Positions 1-9,018 of a stretch of DNA of 47,256 bases are shown here, in pieces. The DNA lies in assembly GCA_030828105.1 (NCBI GenBank), contig JAURDE010000003.1:1-47256 (forward strand), read 5' to 3'. Numbering within the stretch: position 1 is the stretch's first letter; every line of letters starts with the position of its first letter. The position numbers and the translations under genes were made by a program. Under the pieces are notes generated by a model, which was given only the letters and a program-made list of their open reading frames with translations, had not been told where the DNA came from and searched no databases. This DNA is from Bdellovibrionota bacterium (GTDB taxonomy: Bacteria; Bdellovibrionota; Bacteriovoracia; Bacteriovoracales; Bacteriovoracaceae).

Positions 1-2
1 CC

Positions 3-1373
3 TTAACATCTGATTCAATTCAAGAAATATTAACTCATAGCGAATCTAAACTTCTCTTTGCTGGAAAATTAGATGAGTGGGATAAACAAAAAACTAATCT
101 AAATACTGACATTCCATGGATTCATTTCCCGCACTGGAAAAATACAGACTGCCAATCTTGGGATGATTTCACAAAAGGGAAATCACCTTACCAAGGAACA
201 ATTGAAACCAAAAATGATGATCTCTGCACTATTATATACACAAGCGGTACAACAGGAACACCTAAAGGGGTTATGCATACTTTTGAAACATTTGCTTGCC
301 CTATAGTAACGGCCAAAGAATCACTAAAACTTACATCTGAAGAAAGATTTTTTTCATACCTTCCTCTGGCCCACGTTGCTGAAAGACTCATCATTGAAGT
401 CGCAACCATTTACACCGGCGGGCAAATAAGCTTTGCTGAAAGCTTAGATACATTTGCGAAAAACTTAACTGAGTCTAGACCAACCGTATTTATGGCCGTA
501 CCAAGGATCTGGACAAAATTTCAAATGGGTATACTCGCCAAAATGCCTCAGAATAAACTTAATATCTTACTTAAAGTCCCTATCATCAATGCCCTTATAA
601 AGAAAAAAATTAAGGCTGCCCTTGGGTTAGATGCTTGTCGTATCGCCGTTTCAGGTGCGGCACCTATTTCAACTGACTTACTCCAATGGTGGCAAAAACT
701 TGGTATTCAAATCCATGAAGCTTACGGAATGACAGAAAACTTCTGCTACGGAACATTCAACCTCCCAGAAAAAACCAAATTTGGTACAGTAGGACAGAGC
801 TGGCCTGATTCTGAAACTAAAATTGGAGAAAATGGTGAAATTCTCCTTCGCTCAAAGGCCAATATGATTGGTTATTACAAAAATCCTGAGCTGACAAAAG
901 AAGTACTAGATGAGCAAGGGTGGATTCATACAGGAGATCAAGGTGAGATTGATAGTAATGGTTACCTTAAAATAACTGGTCGAGTTAAAGAGCTTTTTAA
1001 AACAGCGAAAGGTAAATATATCGCTCCATCGCCTATAGAAAAACTCTTCACCAAATCCCCTTTTGTGGAACAAGTATGCGTCATGGGCTCAGGATATCCA
1101 CAGCCAATGGCAATTGTCGTGCTAAGTGAAGGTGGTCAAAAAGAAAATAAAGAAAGTATTCAAGCAAATATGCAAACTTTACTTGAGCAAATAAACGATG
1201 AAGTCGAGAATTATGAAAGGCTTAATCACATAGTTGTATCACATGATGAGTGGAGCACGGAAAACGGGATACTCACACCTACATTAAAAATAAAAAGAAA
1301 CGCTATTGAGAAAAAGTATAATCCAAAACTTGATGACTGGTATAATCAGGCGCATAAAATTATTTGGGAATAA
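3..1373 (+). CDS. Long-chain acyl-CoA synthetase (AMP-forming), 5' end cut by window edge
   Basis: The reading frame is open from the window edge, so the start lies outside and about 456 residues are visible. It should activate fatty acids to acyl-CoA through an acyl-AMP intermediate. Visible motifs, in order: the ATP-binding loop YTSGTTGTPKGV (about nt 234-270), YLPLAHVAER, typical of the FadD15/long-chain FACS group, SGAAPIS, EAYGMTE (adenine-binding A5 region), the TGD motif in HTGDQG, and GRVKELFKTAKGKYIAP near the C-terminal hinge. A small shadow frame could start at the ATG at 273, but the motif A loop lies upstream of it, so that ATG is internal. The stop codon directly abuts the ATG of the next gene. 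A link to the ole cluster 12 kb away is possible, since OleA uses acyl-CoA in characterised systems, but this is inference. Confidence 0.9.
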   Translation, partial: LTSDSIQEILTHSESKLLFAGKLDEWDKQKTNLNTDIPWIHFPHWKNTDCQSWDDFTKGKSPYQGTIETKNDDLCTIIYTSGTTGTPKGVMHTFETFACPIVTAKESLKLTSEERFFSYLPLAHVAERLIIEVATIYTGGQISFAESLDTFAKNLTESRPTVFMAVPRIWTKFQMGILAKMPQNKLNILLKVPIINALIKKKIKAALGLDACRIAVSGAAPISTDLLQWWQKLGIQIHEAYGMTENFCYGTFNLPEKTKFGTVGQSWPDSETKIGENGEILLRSKANMIGYYKNPELTKEVLDEQGWIHTGDQGEIDSNGYLKITGRVKELFKTAKGKYIAPSPIEKLFTKSPFVEQVCVMGSGYPQPMAIVVLSEGGQKENKESIQANMQTLLEQINDEVENYERLNHIVVSHDEWSTENGILTPTLKIKRNAIEKKYNPKLDDWYNQAHKIIWE

Positions 1374-2759
1374 ATGAAATTAACATTTTTAGGTGCTGCA
1401 CAAGGTGTTACCGGCTCCAAAACACTTCTAGAGCTTGAACACGAAAATTACCTTATCGACTATGGGTTATTTCAAGGTGGAAGTAAAGTTAGAGCAATGA
1501 ACTGGAATGTCTTTCAGAGGGTGAATGATATAACGGCCATTTTTCTGACTCACGCCCATATCGATCATTCCGGCTTACTTCCCCGTCTTGCCTCACAAGG
1601 TTATGAAGGAAAAATCTATTCCACCCCTGAAACTTTTGAATTATGTAAAATATTACTTATGGACTCGGCCAAAATTCATCAAGAAGATGCCGAGTACGCA
1701 AATAAAAAGAAGTTTAGCCGTCATAGTCCGGCCCTTCCCCTATACACAGAAAAAGATGCTGAAAAAATACTCTCTCAATTTGAAACGGTTGAGTTTAATC
1801 AAGCGACAGAAATTAGTCCTCATTTAACTATTGAGTTTTTTTGGGCAGGTCATATTCTTGGGGCCAGTTTTCTCAAGCTAACTATCCAAACCGACAATGG
1901 TCCTAAGAAAATCGTTTTTTCAGGCGATATCGGTCATGATAGGAATGTCTTATTAAAAAAACCTTCCCTTCTATGTGAGTGTGACTTTCTCGTTTTAGAG
2001 TCAACTTATGGGGATAGACTTCATCCGAGGACTTCCCCTGAAAATGTTTTGGAGCTTTTTTTAAGAACCATATTAAAAAGAGATGGTGTGGCAGTCATTC
2101 CCAGTTTTTCTGTAGGAAGAACACAAGATATACTCTACCTCATAAAAAAACTCATAGATAAAGGCCTTATACCAAGTGTGCCTGTGTATCTCGACAGCCC
2201 TCTTTCTCGAAAGGCCAACAGTATTTTCAAAAGAAACTTAGATGAAAATTTTATAAAGGCCGATGTTTTAACTGAAAAAAGTATTTTTCCATCTACTCTC
2301 ATGGAAATAGAAACTGTTAGGGATAGTAAAAATCTTAACGAGCTTAAATCTCAGGCCATGATCATTGTTAGTGCCTCTGGCATGTTAGATGGAGGAAGAG
2401 TCGTCCATCATGTAAAAAGCCGTATAGAAGATAAGAAAAATGGAATTATTTTTGTTGGTTATCAACCAGAAGGAACCAAAGGGCGAATTCTAATTAATGG
2501 TGAGAAAAAGCTACGCCTTCATAAAGAAGATTTTCGAGTTGAAGCAGATATTTTCTATGTAGATGCTCTTTCTGCTCATGCTGATTATTTAGATACGATA
2601 GGCTGGCTTAAAGAAAGTAAGATTAACCCAAGACTAATTATATTAAACCATGGCGAACATAGATCATTATCAAATCTAAAAACTCTGCTAGAAAGTGAGT
2701 TTGACTATAAAGTAACAATTGCTGACTTTAACGAGTCTTTTACTCTTGATTCAATTTAG
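1374..2759 (+). CDS. Beta-CASP metallo-beta-lactamase RNA-processing exonuclease-like protein
   Basis: A 461-residue beta-CASP family metallohydrolase, related to CPSF73/Ysh1-like proteins and expected to cleave RNA with two zinc ions in the cytoplasm. Zinc motif THAHIDHSG gives His60, His62, Asp64 and His65. Further ligand motifs are GHILG, SGDIGHD and LSAHADYLD (RMMBL region). The beta-CASP part is seen in LESTYGDR, PSFSVGRTQD and SASGMLDGGR. Length fits the family (about 450-470). The ATG follows the previous stop with no gap, so translational coupling with the acyl-CoA synthetase is likely. No sign of damage. Family assignment is firm; the RNA substrate cannot be read from sequence. Confidence 0.92.
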   Translation: MKLTFLGAAQGVTGSKTLLELEHENYLIDYGLFQGGSKVRAMNWNVFQRVNDITAIFLTHAHIDHSGLLPRLASQGYEGKIYSTPETFELCKILLMDSAKIHQEDAEYANKKKFSRHSPALPLYTEKDAEKILSQFETVEFNQATEISPHLTIEFFWAGHILGASFLKLTIQTDNGPKKIVFSGDIGHDRNVLLKKPSLLCECDFLVLESTYGDRLHPRTSPENVLELFLRTILKRDGVAVIPSFSVGRTQDILYLIKKLIDKGLIPSVPVYLDSPLSRKANSIFKRNLDENFIKADVLTEKSIFPSTLMEIETVRDSKNLNELKSQAMIIVSASGMLDGGRVVHHVKSRIEDKKNGIIFVGYQPEGTKGRILINGEKKLRLHKEDFRVEADIFYVDALSAHADYLDTIGWLKESKINPRLIILNHGEHRSLSNLKTLLESEFDYKVTIADFNESFTLDSI

Positions 2760-2807
2760 GCAATGAGTCTTTGATTCATGTATGGTTATGATAGATTTGT
2801 CTTAAAC

Positions 2808-4103
2808 ATGAAAAAACTATTATATTTTTTACTTATCCCTTTTACCATTTTGGCGGATGATTATCCTGTTCATCAGGTGCTCGAGCTAAAAATTAACTCC
2901 TCTATAAACCCTGCGACAAAGAGTTATATAGAACAGTCCTTTAAAAAGGCCCATACAGAAGGCTTTGATTTAATCCTGATTAAGCTCAACACACCAGGTG
3001 GTCTTGTTTCAACGACTCAAGAAATCCTTACCGAATTTGGAGATAGTGATATTCCTGTGGCCGTTTGGGTAACACCTGAAGGGGCATCGGCAACAAGTGC
3101 TGGCGCAATTCTCTCTAGCGGGGCCCATCTCCTTTTTATGTCCCAAGCAACTAGTATTGGGGCGGCCACTCCTATTCAAATGTCAGGTGATATCAATCAA
3201 AAGGACGTAAAAGCAAAGGCAATCAATGCTTTGGTTGGAATTGTACAATCGATGGCCGAAAGTAGAGGACGAAATGTTAAGGCCTTTGGAGAAATGGTAG
3301 AAAAAGCAAAAACCTTTAAGTCAAAAGAGGCATTAGAGCAAAAACTCATTGATGGTATTGTTAATAACCTTGGGGACTTTATTGACCAACTAGAAGGAAA
3401 AAAACTTACCCTCAAGGGTAAGCAAATAACCCTCTATCCAAAAAACCCACGCTTTGTTGAATATAAAATGGATTTTGGTCAGCAGCTTCTTGATATTTTT
3501 GCAAATCCTGGTCTTGCTTATATTTTATTCCTCATTGGGGCCGCGCTCATTTATCTAGAGCTTCAAGCTCCTGGAGGTTTTATAGCAGGAAGTATTGGTG
3601 TTGTAGCTTTGATTATGTCAGGAATTGGGTTTCAGGTTCTGCCTTTAAACTTTGGCGCCATGGGTCTCATCATTCTTGCCTTCATACTTTTTATTATGGA
3701 GATTTATATCACAAGTTACGGTATCCTTACTCTATTAGGTTTAGGGGCCCTTATTTCGGGCTCAATGTTTTTATTTCGAACGGATAATGCATATATGAAC
3801 GTAAGTTATGGTCTTATTTTTGGAAGTATTGCTGCAATTGTTTTTTTCATTGGTGCCATGGCCTTATTCTTATATTGGGACCATAAGCGCAGTGAAGGAA
3901 AATTAAAGGAAGACTTCTATGACCTAGCGGGAAAAAATGGTCAGATAATAAATATAATTGAATCAGAAGAGGCCAGTTGGCACTATTATCAAGTTAAAGT
4001 CCATGGTGAACTGTGGAAGGCCAGAAGTCAGAAAATATATCAACCGGGTGATAACATCACTGTTGTTAGTGAAGATAAAGATAATATGATCCTCACAATA
4101 TAG
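2808..4103 (+). CDS. NfeD-family membrane serine protease (long form, NfeD1b-like)
   Basis: Long-form NfeD: an N-terminal ClpP-like serine protease domain exported by a signal peptide, a central block of membrane helices (about residues 235-360) and a C-terminal OB-fold NfeD domain. The stretch [19 protein letters not shown] carries the likely nucleophile, Ser97 with this start. In the archaeal homologue PH1510 the catalytic serine is also Ser97 (from memory). I chose the ATG at 2808 because the signal peptide [16 protein letters not shown] begins there; an in-frame ATG at 2778 would add ten residues. Neither start has a clear Shine-Dalgarno sequence. Slipin follows 11 bases after the stop, the classic NfeD-stomatin partnership in which the protease trims the slipin C-terminus or acts with it in membrane microdomains. 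Confidence 0.9.
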   Translation: MKKLLYFLLIPFTILADDYPVHQVLELKINSSINPATKSYIEQSFKKAHTEGFDLILIKLNTPGGLVSTTQEILTEFGDSDIPVAVWVTPEGASATSAGAILSSGAHLLFMSQATSIGAATPIQMSGDINQKDVKAKAINALVGIVQSMAESRGRNVKAFGEMVEKAKTFKSKEALEQKLIDGIVNNLGDFIDQLEGKKLTLKGKQITLYPKNPRFVEYKMDFGQQLLDIFANPGLAYILFLIGAALIYLELQAPGGFIAGSIGVVALIMSGIGFQVLPLNFGAMGLIILAFILFIMEIYITSYGILTLLGLGALISGSMFLFRTDNAYMNVSYGLIFGSIAAIVFFIGAMALFLYWDHKRSEGKLKEDFYDLAGKNGQIINIIESEEASWHYYQVKVHGELWKARSQKIYQPGDNITVVSEDKDNMILTI

Positions 4104-4114
4104 GAGTTCTTAAG

Positions 4115-4858
4115 ATGTATACATTTTTACCATTTTTAATTTTATTAATTATTCTTCTTTTTAATACGATTAAAATTCTTAATGAGTATGAAAGAGGTGT
4201 AGTATTTCGACTTGGTCGCTTCGTTGGGGTTCGAGGTCCAGGACTTATTATACTAATACCAGGTATTGAAAAGATGAGACGTGTTGATCTCAGGACTGTC
4301 ACAATGGATATCCCCTCCCAAGATATTATTACTCGTGACAACGTCACTATAAAAGTTAATGGCGTTGTGTATTTTAGAGTTGAGCATCCAGATAAATCAA
4401 TCATATCGGTTGAAGATTTTTTCTCGGCAACGGCGCAAATTTCTCAAACAACACTTAGGTCTGTTATTGGTCAATTTGAATTAGATGACATTTTGGCCAA
4501 TAGAGATAAAATCAATCTCAAACTACAAACTATTCTTGATGAGCAAACCGAGCCCTGGGGTATTAAAATTACTGCCGTGGAAGTAAAGGCCATCGACCTT
4601 CCTCTTGATATGCAAAAGGCCATGGCCAAGCAGGCCCAAGCAGAAAGAGATAAGAGGGCCAAGGTTATATCTGCCCAAGGGGAGCTTGATGCTTCCATAA
4701 AACTCGCTGAGGCCGCTAAAATTTTAGGAGAACAAAAAAATGCTATTGTTCTTCGTTATCTTGATACCATGAAAGAGATTTCTGCTGGTGAAGGAAAAAG
4801 CACGACATTTTTCCCTCTGCCTATAGATTTTATTACAAATATCATGTCCAATAAATGA
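4115..4858 (+). CDS. Slipin / stomatin-like SPFH membrane protein
   Basis: A 247-residue prokaryotic stomatin. One N-terminal membrane anchor (residues about 3-18) is followed by [14 protein letters not shown], the standard start of the SPFH domain, then [13 protein letters not shown] and [17 protein letters not shown]. An alanine/lysine-rich coiled coil with [13 protein letters not shown] follows. It should form oligomeric membrane scaffolds. It has a good ribosome site (AGGAG at 4102-4106, 8-base spacer) and follows the NfeD protease gene closely, which is the known conserved pair. Its stop overlaps the next gene by ATGA. Confidence 0.93.
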   Translation: MYTFLPFLILLIILLFNTIKILNEYERGVVFRLGRFVGVRGPGLIILIPGIEKMRRVDLRTVTMDIPSQDIITRDNVTIKVNGVVYFRVEHPDKSIISVEDFFSATAQISQTTLRSVIGQFELDDILANRDKINLKLQTILDEQTEPWGIKITAVEVKAIDLPLDMQKAMAKQAQAERDKRAKVISAQGELDASIKLAEAAKILGEQKNAIVLRYLDTMKEISAGEGKSTTFFPLPIDFITNIMSNK

Positions 4859-5388
4859 TTAATTTTTCGCTGATTCCATTTAAACCTGTCGCCAATTATA
4901 AAATAAATGGTCAAATTGCGAGGACTTTCAATCAGCTTTGGCTCACAATTGAGATAGAGGGTGACCTTGATCAAATTTTTTTACCTCCAACCAAAGGAGC
5001 TCCTAGGCGGGAAGAGAAGCTTTGGGAAACGACTTGCTTCGAACTCTTTATGGGAGAAGAAGGTAACCCACATTATTTTGAGTTTAATATATCACCCGCC
5101 GGTGATTGGAATGTTTTTGAATTTACGCAATACCGTAAAGGACCTGAACCGGTAAAAGATATCTTTTCACCAAGCATTGATCGACAAATTGTTAATCCTC
5201 ACCATATTAAATACGCTATTGGAATACCTCTTTTTAATGAAGTAAAATTTTTAAAAAAAATTGGAATATCTGCGGTTATAAAAACTTTATCAGGGCAACT
5301 TCAATATTTTGCTTTAACTCATCCTAGAGAAGTTGCTGACTTTCACGACCCGAGAAGTTTTACGCTAGACTTACCTCATCAACCCTAG
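4855..5388 (+). CDS. DOMON-like domain protein
   Basis: A 177-residue protein whose ATG overlaps the slipin stop by four bases, indicating translational coupling. The central part, [10 protein letters not shown] then [17 protein letters not shown], matches the DOMON-like family known from cyanobacteria and other bacteria. DOMON folds are beta-sandwiches that bind haem or sugars, but no ligand has been shown for this subgroup as far as I know. No signal peptide is visible, so it is probably cytoplasmic. Placement as third gene of the NfeD-slipin operon may mean a role in membrane or redox stress, which is inference. Confidence 0.75.
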   Translation: MINFSLIPFKPVANYKINGQIARTFNQLWLTIEIEGDLDQIFLPPTKGAPRREEKLWETTCFELFMGEEGNPHYFEFNISPAGDWNVFEFTQYRKGPEPVKDIFSPSIDRQIVNPHHIKYAIGIPLFNEVKFLKKIGISAVIKTLSGQLQYFALTHPREVADFHDPRSFTLDLPHQP

Positions 5389-5480
5389 ACCATAGATAGT
5401 TGATCTATCTGGGCCCAAGGTGTTGAATATCCTTTAATTTCTTCCTCAATAAATTTTCTAGAATCTTTATTTATAACTAA
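5385..5480 (-). pseudogene. Possible remnant of a gene 3' end (about 31 codons, no start)
   Basis: On the minus strand an open stretch of 31 codons runs from 5480 to a TAG at 5385-5387. Its translation looks protein-like, including FIEEEIKGYSTPWAQ. It contains TGG GCC, the codon-pair phase that is over-used in real genes here. There is no start codon, an in-frame stop lies directly upstream (5481-5483), and it tail-overlaps the DOMON-like gene. It may be the leftover C-terminus of a lost gene, but an open frame of this length can occur by chance in AT-rich DNA. Confidence 0.25.
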
Positions 5481-5524
5481 TTAATTGACCTTTTTTATCC
5501 GAATAGCAGATTGATTTAATTTTA
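5389..5524. promoter_or_regulatory. Intergenic region with weak hairpin and TTGACC box
   Basis: This gap separates the DOMON-like gene from the cNMP/MBL gene. It holds a small inverted repeat, AGATAG (5394-5399) and CTATCT (5405-5410) around a 5-base loop, with no T-tract behind it, so it is a poor terminator. A TTGACC box at 5485-5490 could be a -35 element, but no convincing -10 follows at the right distance. The promoter of the next gene must lie here or upstream. Confidence 0.25.
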
Positions 5525-5530
5525 ACGGAG
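5525..5530 (+). promoter_or_regulatory. Shine-Dalgarno site supporting a CTG start
   Basis: ACGGAG sits six bases upstream of the CTG at 5537. No ATG, GTG or TTG occurs in this frame between the stop at 5504-5506 and the ATG at 5783, although the translation of that stretch looks fully coding. This site is the main reason for placing the start at CTG. Confidence 0.5.
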
Positions 5531-5536
5531 AACAAA

Positions 5537-7732
5537 CTGAAGAAGATAGAAAAGGTCTATATCACTACTGGTGTTTATTGGGTTGAGATACCTGAGGCAG
5601 ATCTCTATATTCTCTGTGGCTGTCCTGCCGATATTGTCAAACATCTCATCAAAAATGGACATATTAAAAACTTAGAAGAAAATGGGGTTAAATTTGAATC
5701 TGGCCCTAATGCCATATTACTTTCAGATTACTCAATTCAAAATGGTGAACTTTCAAACTTAGCAGAATTTCCCATCCTACAGATGCTTTACAGACAAGGA
5801 ATGTTTATTCCGAATCACCCCAATAACAAAGGACAAAAACCTATTCTTATCGGCGCAAAGGAACAAATCAATGGTCAATTAAATTATATTTATCGAGGAA
5901 ATTATGGACTAACTTCAAAAAAAGAAATGATAAATGCTGGTCTCACTATGGCCCAAGCAGAAGAACAAATGAGGCTAAAACTAAAGTTTGCTTTTGGTGA
6001 AATAAAAAGTTTAAAAATGTTTATAGATACTCGGCCCATAGAAGATGAGGTTGAAATAAAAAATGGTGTTAAGCTTAGAAGAAAGAGTATTAATATTTTC
6101 GAAATAAGTTATCAAGGCCAAAACGTAGAAGTTGACTTAAATCTAGCTGATGGCCAAGGGTATGAGTCTGCTTACCCCCTCGGCTTTTATCGCATCTTAA
6201 GAGAGCACTTTGCGATTATTCATTCCGGTGAAGGAGATGGTTGGGATATTAATAATCCTTGTATGAGCTCAGTCATTAGCCACGATGGCGATATATATCT
6301 CATCGATGCAGGCCCAAACATAAAAAATACACTTCATGCCCTCGGAATTAGTATCAATGAAGTAAAAGGAATCTTTCACACGCACTGTCACGATGATCAT
6401 TTTGCAGGACTTACATCATTACTGCAGTCAGATCATAAAATCGAATACTATGCGACACAACCAGTAAGAACAACAGTTGAGATGAAACTTTCATCACTTG
6501 TTAAAATCAAAAATGTTCTTAATAAATTTTTTCATGTTAAAGAGCTAAAACAAGATGTATTCAATAATATAGAGGGCCTGGAAGTTAAACCTATATTCTC
6601 TCCACATCCAGTTGAGAATACCATGTTCTATTTTCGAGTCATTTCAGAAAATGGTTATAAGAGCTACTATCATATGGCCGATACAAGTCGTCTGGAAGTG
6701 CTAAGAAATATGATTACAAAAAAGAAAGGCACCCCAGGAATTACTGGGACCTTTTATGATAAAGTTAAAAAGGACTACCTTATTCCTGCAGATATAAAGA
6801 AAATAGATATCGGTGGGGCCATGATTCATGGTTGCGCTGAAGATTTCAAAGAAGATAAATCACTAAAAAAGATTTTATCCCATACAGGAAGAAGATTAAA
6901 TAACGAAGAAAAGGAGATTGGCGAACGTGCAACTTTTGGTCAAGTAGATGTTCTCATTGAGTCTCATTCCTATTCTCTGTATCGTTTTGCGTCCTTATAT
7001 TTAAAGGCCTATTTTCCAGAACTCGATAATGGCCAGTTTAAAGACATACTTAATTGTCCTATTCAAACATTTTCGCCGGGGAATGCTATTCTTAAAAAAG
7101 GTGATAATAATAATTATTTTTACTTAAGCATCTTGGGAACAACTGAAGTTATAGAAAAAGGTAGTGAAAGTAATCACTTCTTAAGTGCAGGTTCTATGAT
7201 TGGTGAAATGAGTGCACTACTAGATAAAAAAAGAGAAAAAACCTATATCGCATCAAGCCATGTCAGTGCCTTAAAAATATCTGCTACCCTATACAGAAAC
7301 TTTGCTAAAGAGAACAATTTACTTGAAGAGATCAAGATCAAAAGAAAATTAAAATCCTTATTGGGAAAAATGTGGTTATTTCGTGAAGTTGCAATGTCAC
7401 CTAGCATATATAACTTATGCAAAAAAATCTCCCCCATTACTATAGAAGAGAACAAAAAAATACAGATCCCTAAGGGACGTCATATATGTATGGTTTTAAA
7501 TGGCGAAATAGAGTTCAAAGATAGTAAAAATAAGATAATAGTTAAAAAGCTTGAGTTCTGTCTTGAAGATCTTATTATAGATAATGTACTTGATCCTAAA
7601 ACAACATTAAAAACAATAAAACAAAGCACTATATGTTTTTTACCATTAAAACTTATAAAAGATATCCCTGCCGTTATGTGGAAAATTCAAGAGTTTTACA
7701 ACCACATGAGGTTTAAGTTACGTAAGGACTAG
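5537..7732 (+). CDS. Metallo-beta-lactamase fold protein fused to a cyclic-nucleotide-binding domain; probable CTG start
   Basis: With a CTG start the protein has 731 residues. Taking the first ATG (5783) would drop 82 residues, including VYWVEIPEADLYILCGCPAD, which reads as a conserved protein segment. The middle part is a metallo-beta-lactamase-like hydrolase with HTHCHDDH starting at His281 (HxHxDH) and a preceding LIDAGPN strand. The C-terminal part, about residues 505-600, is a cNMP-binding (CRP-like) domain: ILKKGDNNNYFYLSILG, then GSMIGEMSALLDKKREKT. No DNA-binding helix-turn-helix follows, so it is more likely an enzyme regulated by cAMP or cGMP than a transcription factor. No signal peptide is seen. 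Substrate unknown. The next gene starts 50 bases on and may be separate. Confidence 0.8.
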   Translation: MKKIEKVYITTGVYWVEIPEADLYILCGCPADIVKHLIKNGHIKNLEENGVKFESGPNAILLSDYSIQNGELSNLAEFPILQMLYRQGMFIPNHPNNKGQKPILIGAKEQINGQLNYIYRGNYGLTSKKEMINAGLTMAQAEEQMRLKLKFAFGEIKSLKMFIDTRPIEDEVEIKNGVKLRRKSINIFEISYQGQNVEVDLNLADGQGYESAYPLGFYRILREHFAIIHSGEGDGWDINNPCMSSVISHDGDIYLIDAGPNIKNTLHALGISINEVKGIFHTHCHDDHFAGLTSLLQSDHKIEYYATQPVRTTVEMKLSSLVKIKNVLNKFFHVKELKQDVFNNIEGLEVKPIFSPHPVENTMFYFRVISENGYKSYYHMADTSRLEVLRNMITKKKGTPGITGTFYDKVKKDYLIPADIKKIDIGGAMIHGCAEDFKEDKSLKKILSHTGRRLNNEEKEIGERATFGQVDVLIESHSYSLYRFASLYLKAYFPELDNGQFKDILNCPIQTFSPGNAILKKGDNNNYFYLSILGTTEVIEKGSESNHFLSAGSMIGEMSALLDKKREKTYIASSHVSALKISATLYRNFAKENNLLEEIKIKRKLKSLLGKMWLFREVAMSPSIYNLCKKISPITIEENKKIQIPKGRHICMVLNGEIEFKDSKNKIIVKKLEFCLEDLIIDNVLDPKTTLKTIKQSTICFLPLKLIKDIPAVMWKIQEFYNHMRFKLRKD

Positions 7733-7782
7733 CTCATTATTTAATCTTTCCTTTTCCTATATCTTTAGGCATCATACTTAAA

Positions 7783-9018
7783 ATGAAATTAATAATTTTT
7801 ATCCTATTAGTCTTTTGGAATTCTATAGCATTTTCTAAAGATGGTCTAAAGGACCTATTAGATCTAGCCGATAAAAATCATCAACTTTTTAAACGTAATC
7901 AAATTGAAAAACTTAAAGCAGAAAAAGAAGTCTCTTTATTAAAAAGTAAGCTTTTCCCTGAAATATCAATACTGGGGAGTATTGATTATGGAAATAAATC
8001 ACTTTCAGAAAAAACAGGTCTAAATAGATGGGATAGTGAAATCAAAGCACGTCTTGTCCAAAATATATATAACGGCGGACGAGAGTATACGTATTTTAAT
8101 TTAAAGAAAATAATCCCAAAAATCGCAAAAAATGATACTCTTATAAAAAGGTTAGACCATTTCGCTAAAATTAATACCAATTATTTTCAATACAAAAAAT
8201 CTTCTACGAATCTAACAAACTTAAAAAAGCAAATAGGTACACTCGAAAAGGCCCTTCGAGAAGTTCAAAGAAGAAGTAAAATAGGTCGAGTTAGTAAAGC
8301 TGATTTTTATTCAGGTCAATCTCAACTTCAAAGATTAAATGCTAACCTTATCTCTATTGAATCTGAAGTTCTTTTTTATCAATCTGAACTGGATCAACTT
8401 ATCGGGGTAAAATTTGTTGATAAAACCTTAAATCCGATAAACTGGAAAGACTATGCTGATCTTCCCACGCAATGGGAAAGAAAATTAAAAAGCATTCCTC
8501 AAATAAAACTCTTAAATGCGCAAATACAAAATGACCAAGAACAGGTTAAGATTGTAAAGGGTGACTACAAACCAACTATAAGTTTAGAGTCAAATGCCTA
8601 CCTCGATAAGAGAGTTAATGGTATAGACAACTATGATATTTCCATCAATTTAAAGTGGTCCCTCTTCAGTTTTGGTCAAACGTCAAATCAAGTAGAGATT
8701 GAAAGAGCGAAACTTAATTTATCTAAAGCTCAAAAACAAGAAACAGAAAAAAACATCAATACTTTTTATGAAACACTCACCCAAAGACATCTCAAAAAGA
8801 TAAACCAGATCACTAGCCTCGAAAAAGCATTAAAAATGAGCCAAGAAAGCTATTTTTTCCAAACAGGAGAATATAAAAAAGGGCTAATTAGTTATATGGA
8901 TTTATCACGCTCTCTTGATGATTTAATAGAAGTTGAACGCCAGCTTAATAACGCCATTAATGATTTGGCCATGAATTGGTATTCTCTTAATCTTTTCTTA
9001 GGAGAATCACTCATATGA
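7783..9018 (+). CDS. TolC-family outer membrane efflux protein
   Basis: A 411-residue exported protein with signal peptide MKLIIFILLVFWNSIAFS. The rest has the TolC pattern of two repeats of long amphipathic helices and short beta segments, for example LLKSKLFPEISILGSIDYG in the first half and VKIVKGDYKPTISLESNAYL in the second, then INLKWSLFSFGQTSNQVE. It should form the outer-membrane and periplasmic channel of a tripartite pump. Its stop overlaps the ATG of the RND gene (ATGA at 9015), so the two are made together. No periplasmic adaptor gene is present on either side. Confidence 0.88.
   Translation: MKLIIFILLVFWNSIAFSKDGLKDLLDLADKNHQLFKRNQIEKLKAEKEVSLLKSKLFPEISILGSIDYGNKSLSEKTGLNRWDSEIKARLVQNIYNGGREYTYFNLKKIIPKIAKNDTLIKRLDHFAKINTNYFQYKKSSTNLTNLKKQIGTLEKALREVQRRSKIGRVSKADFYSGQSQLQRLNANLISIESEVLFYQSELDQLIGVKFVDKTLNPINWKDYADLPTQWERKLKSIPQIKLLNAQIQNDQEQVKIVKGDYKPTISLESNAYLDKRVNGIDNYDISINLKWSLFSFGQTSNQVEIERAKLNLSKAQKQETEKNINTFYETLTQRHLKKINQITSLEKALKMSQESYFFQTGEYKKGLISYMDLSRSLDDLIEVERQLNNAINDLAMNWYSLNLFLGESLI

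Noticed and set aside
5394-5410. Terminator hairpin after the DOMON-like gene
   Set aside because: Only a six-base stem and no T-tract follow, so it cannot be called a terminator with confidence.
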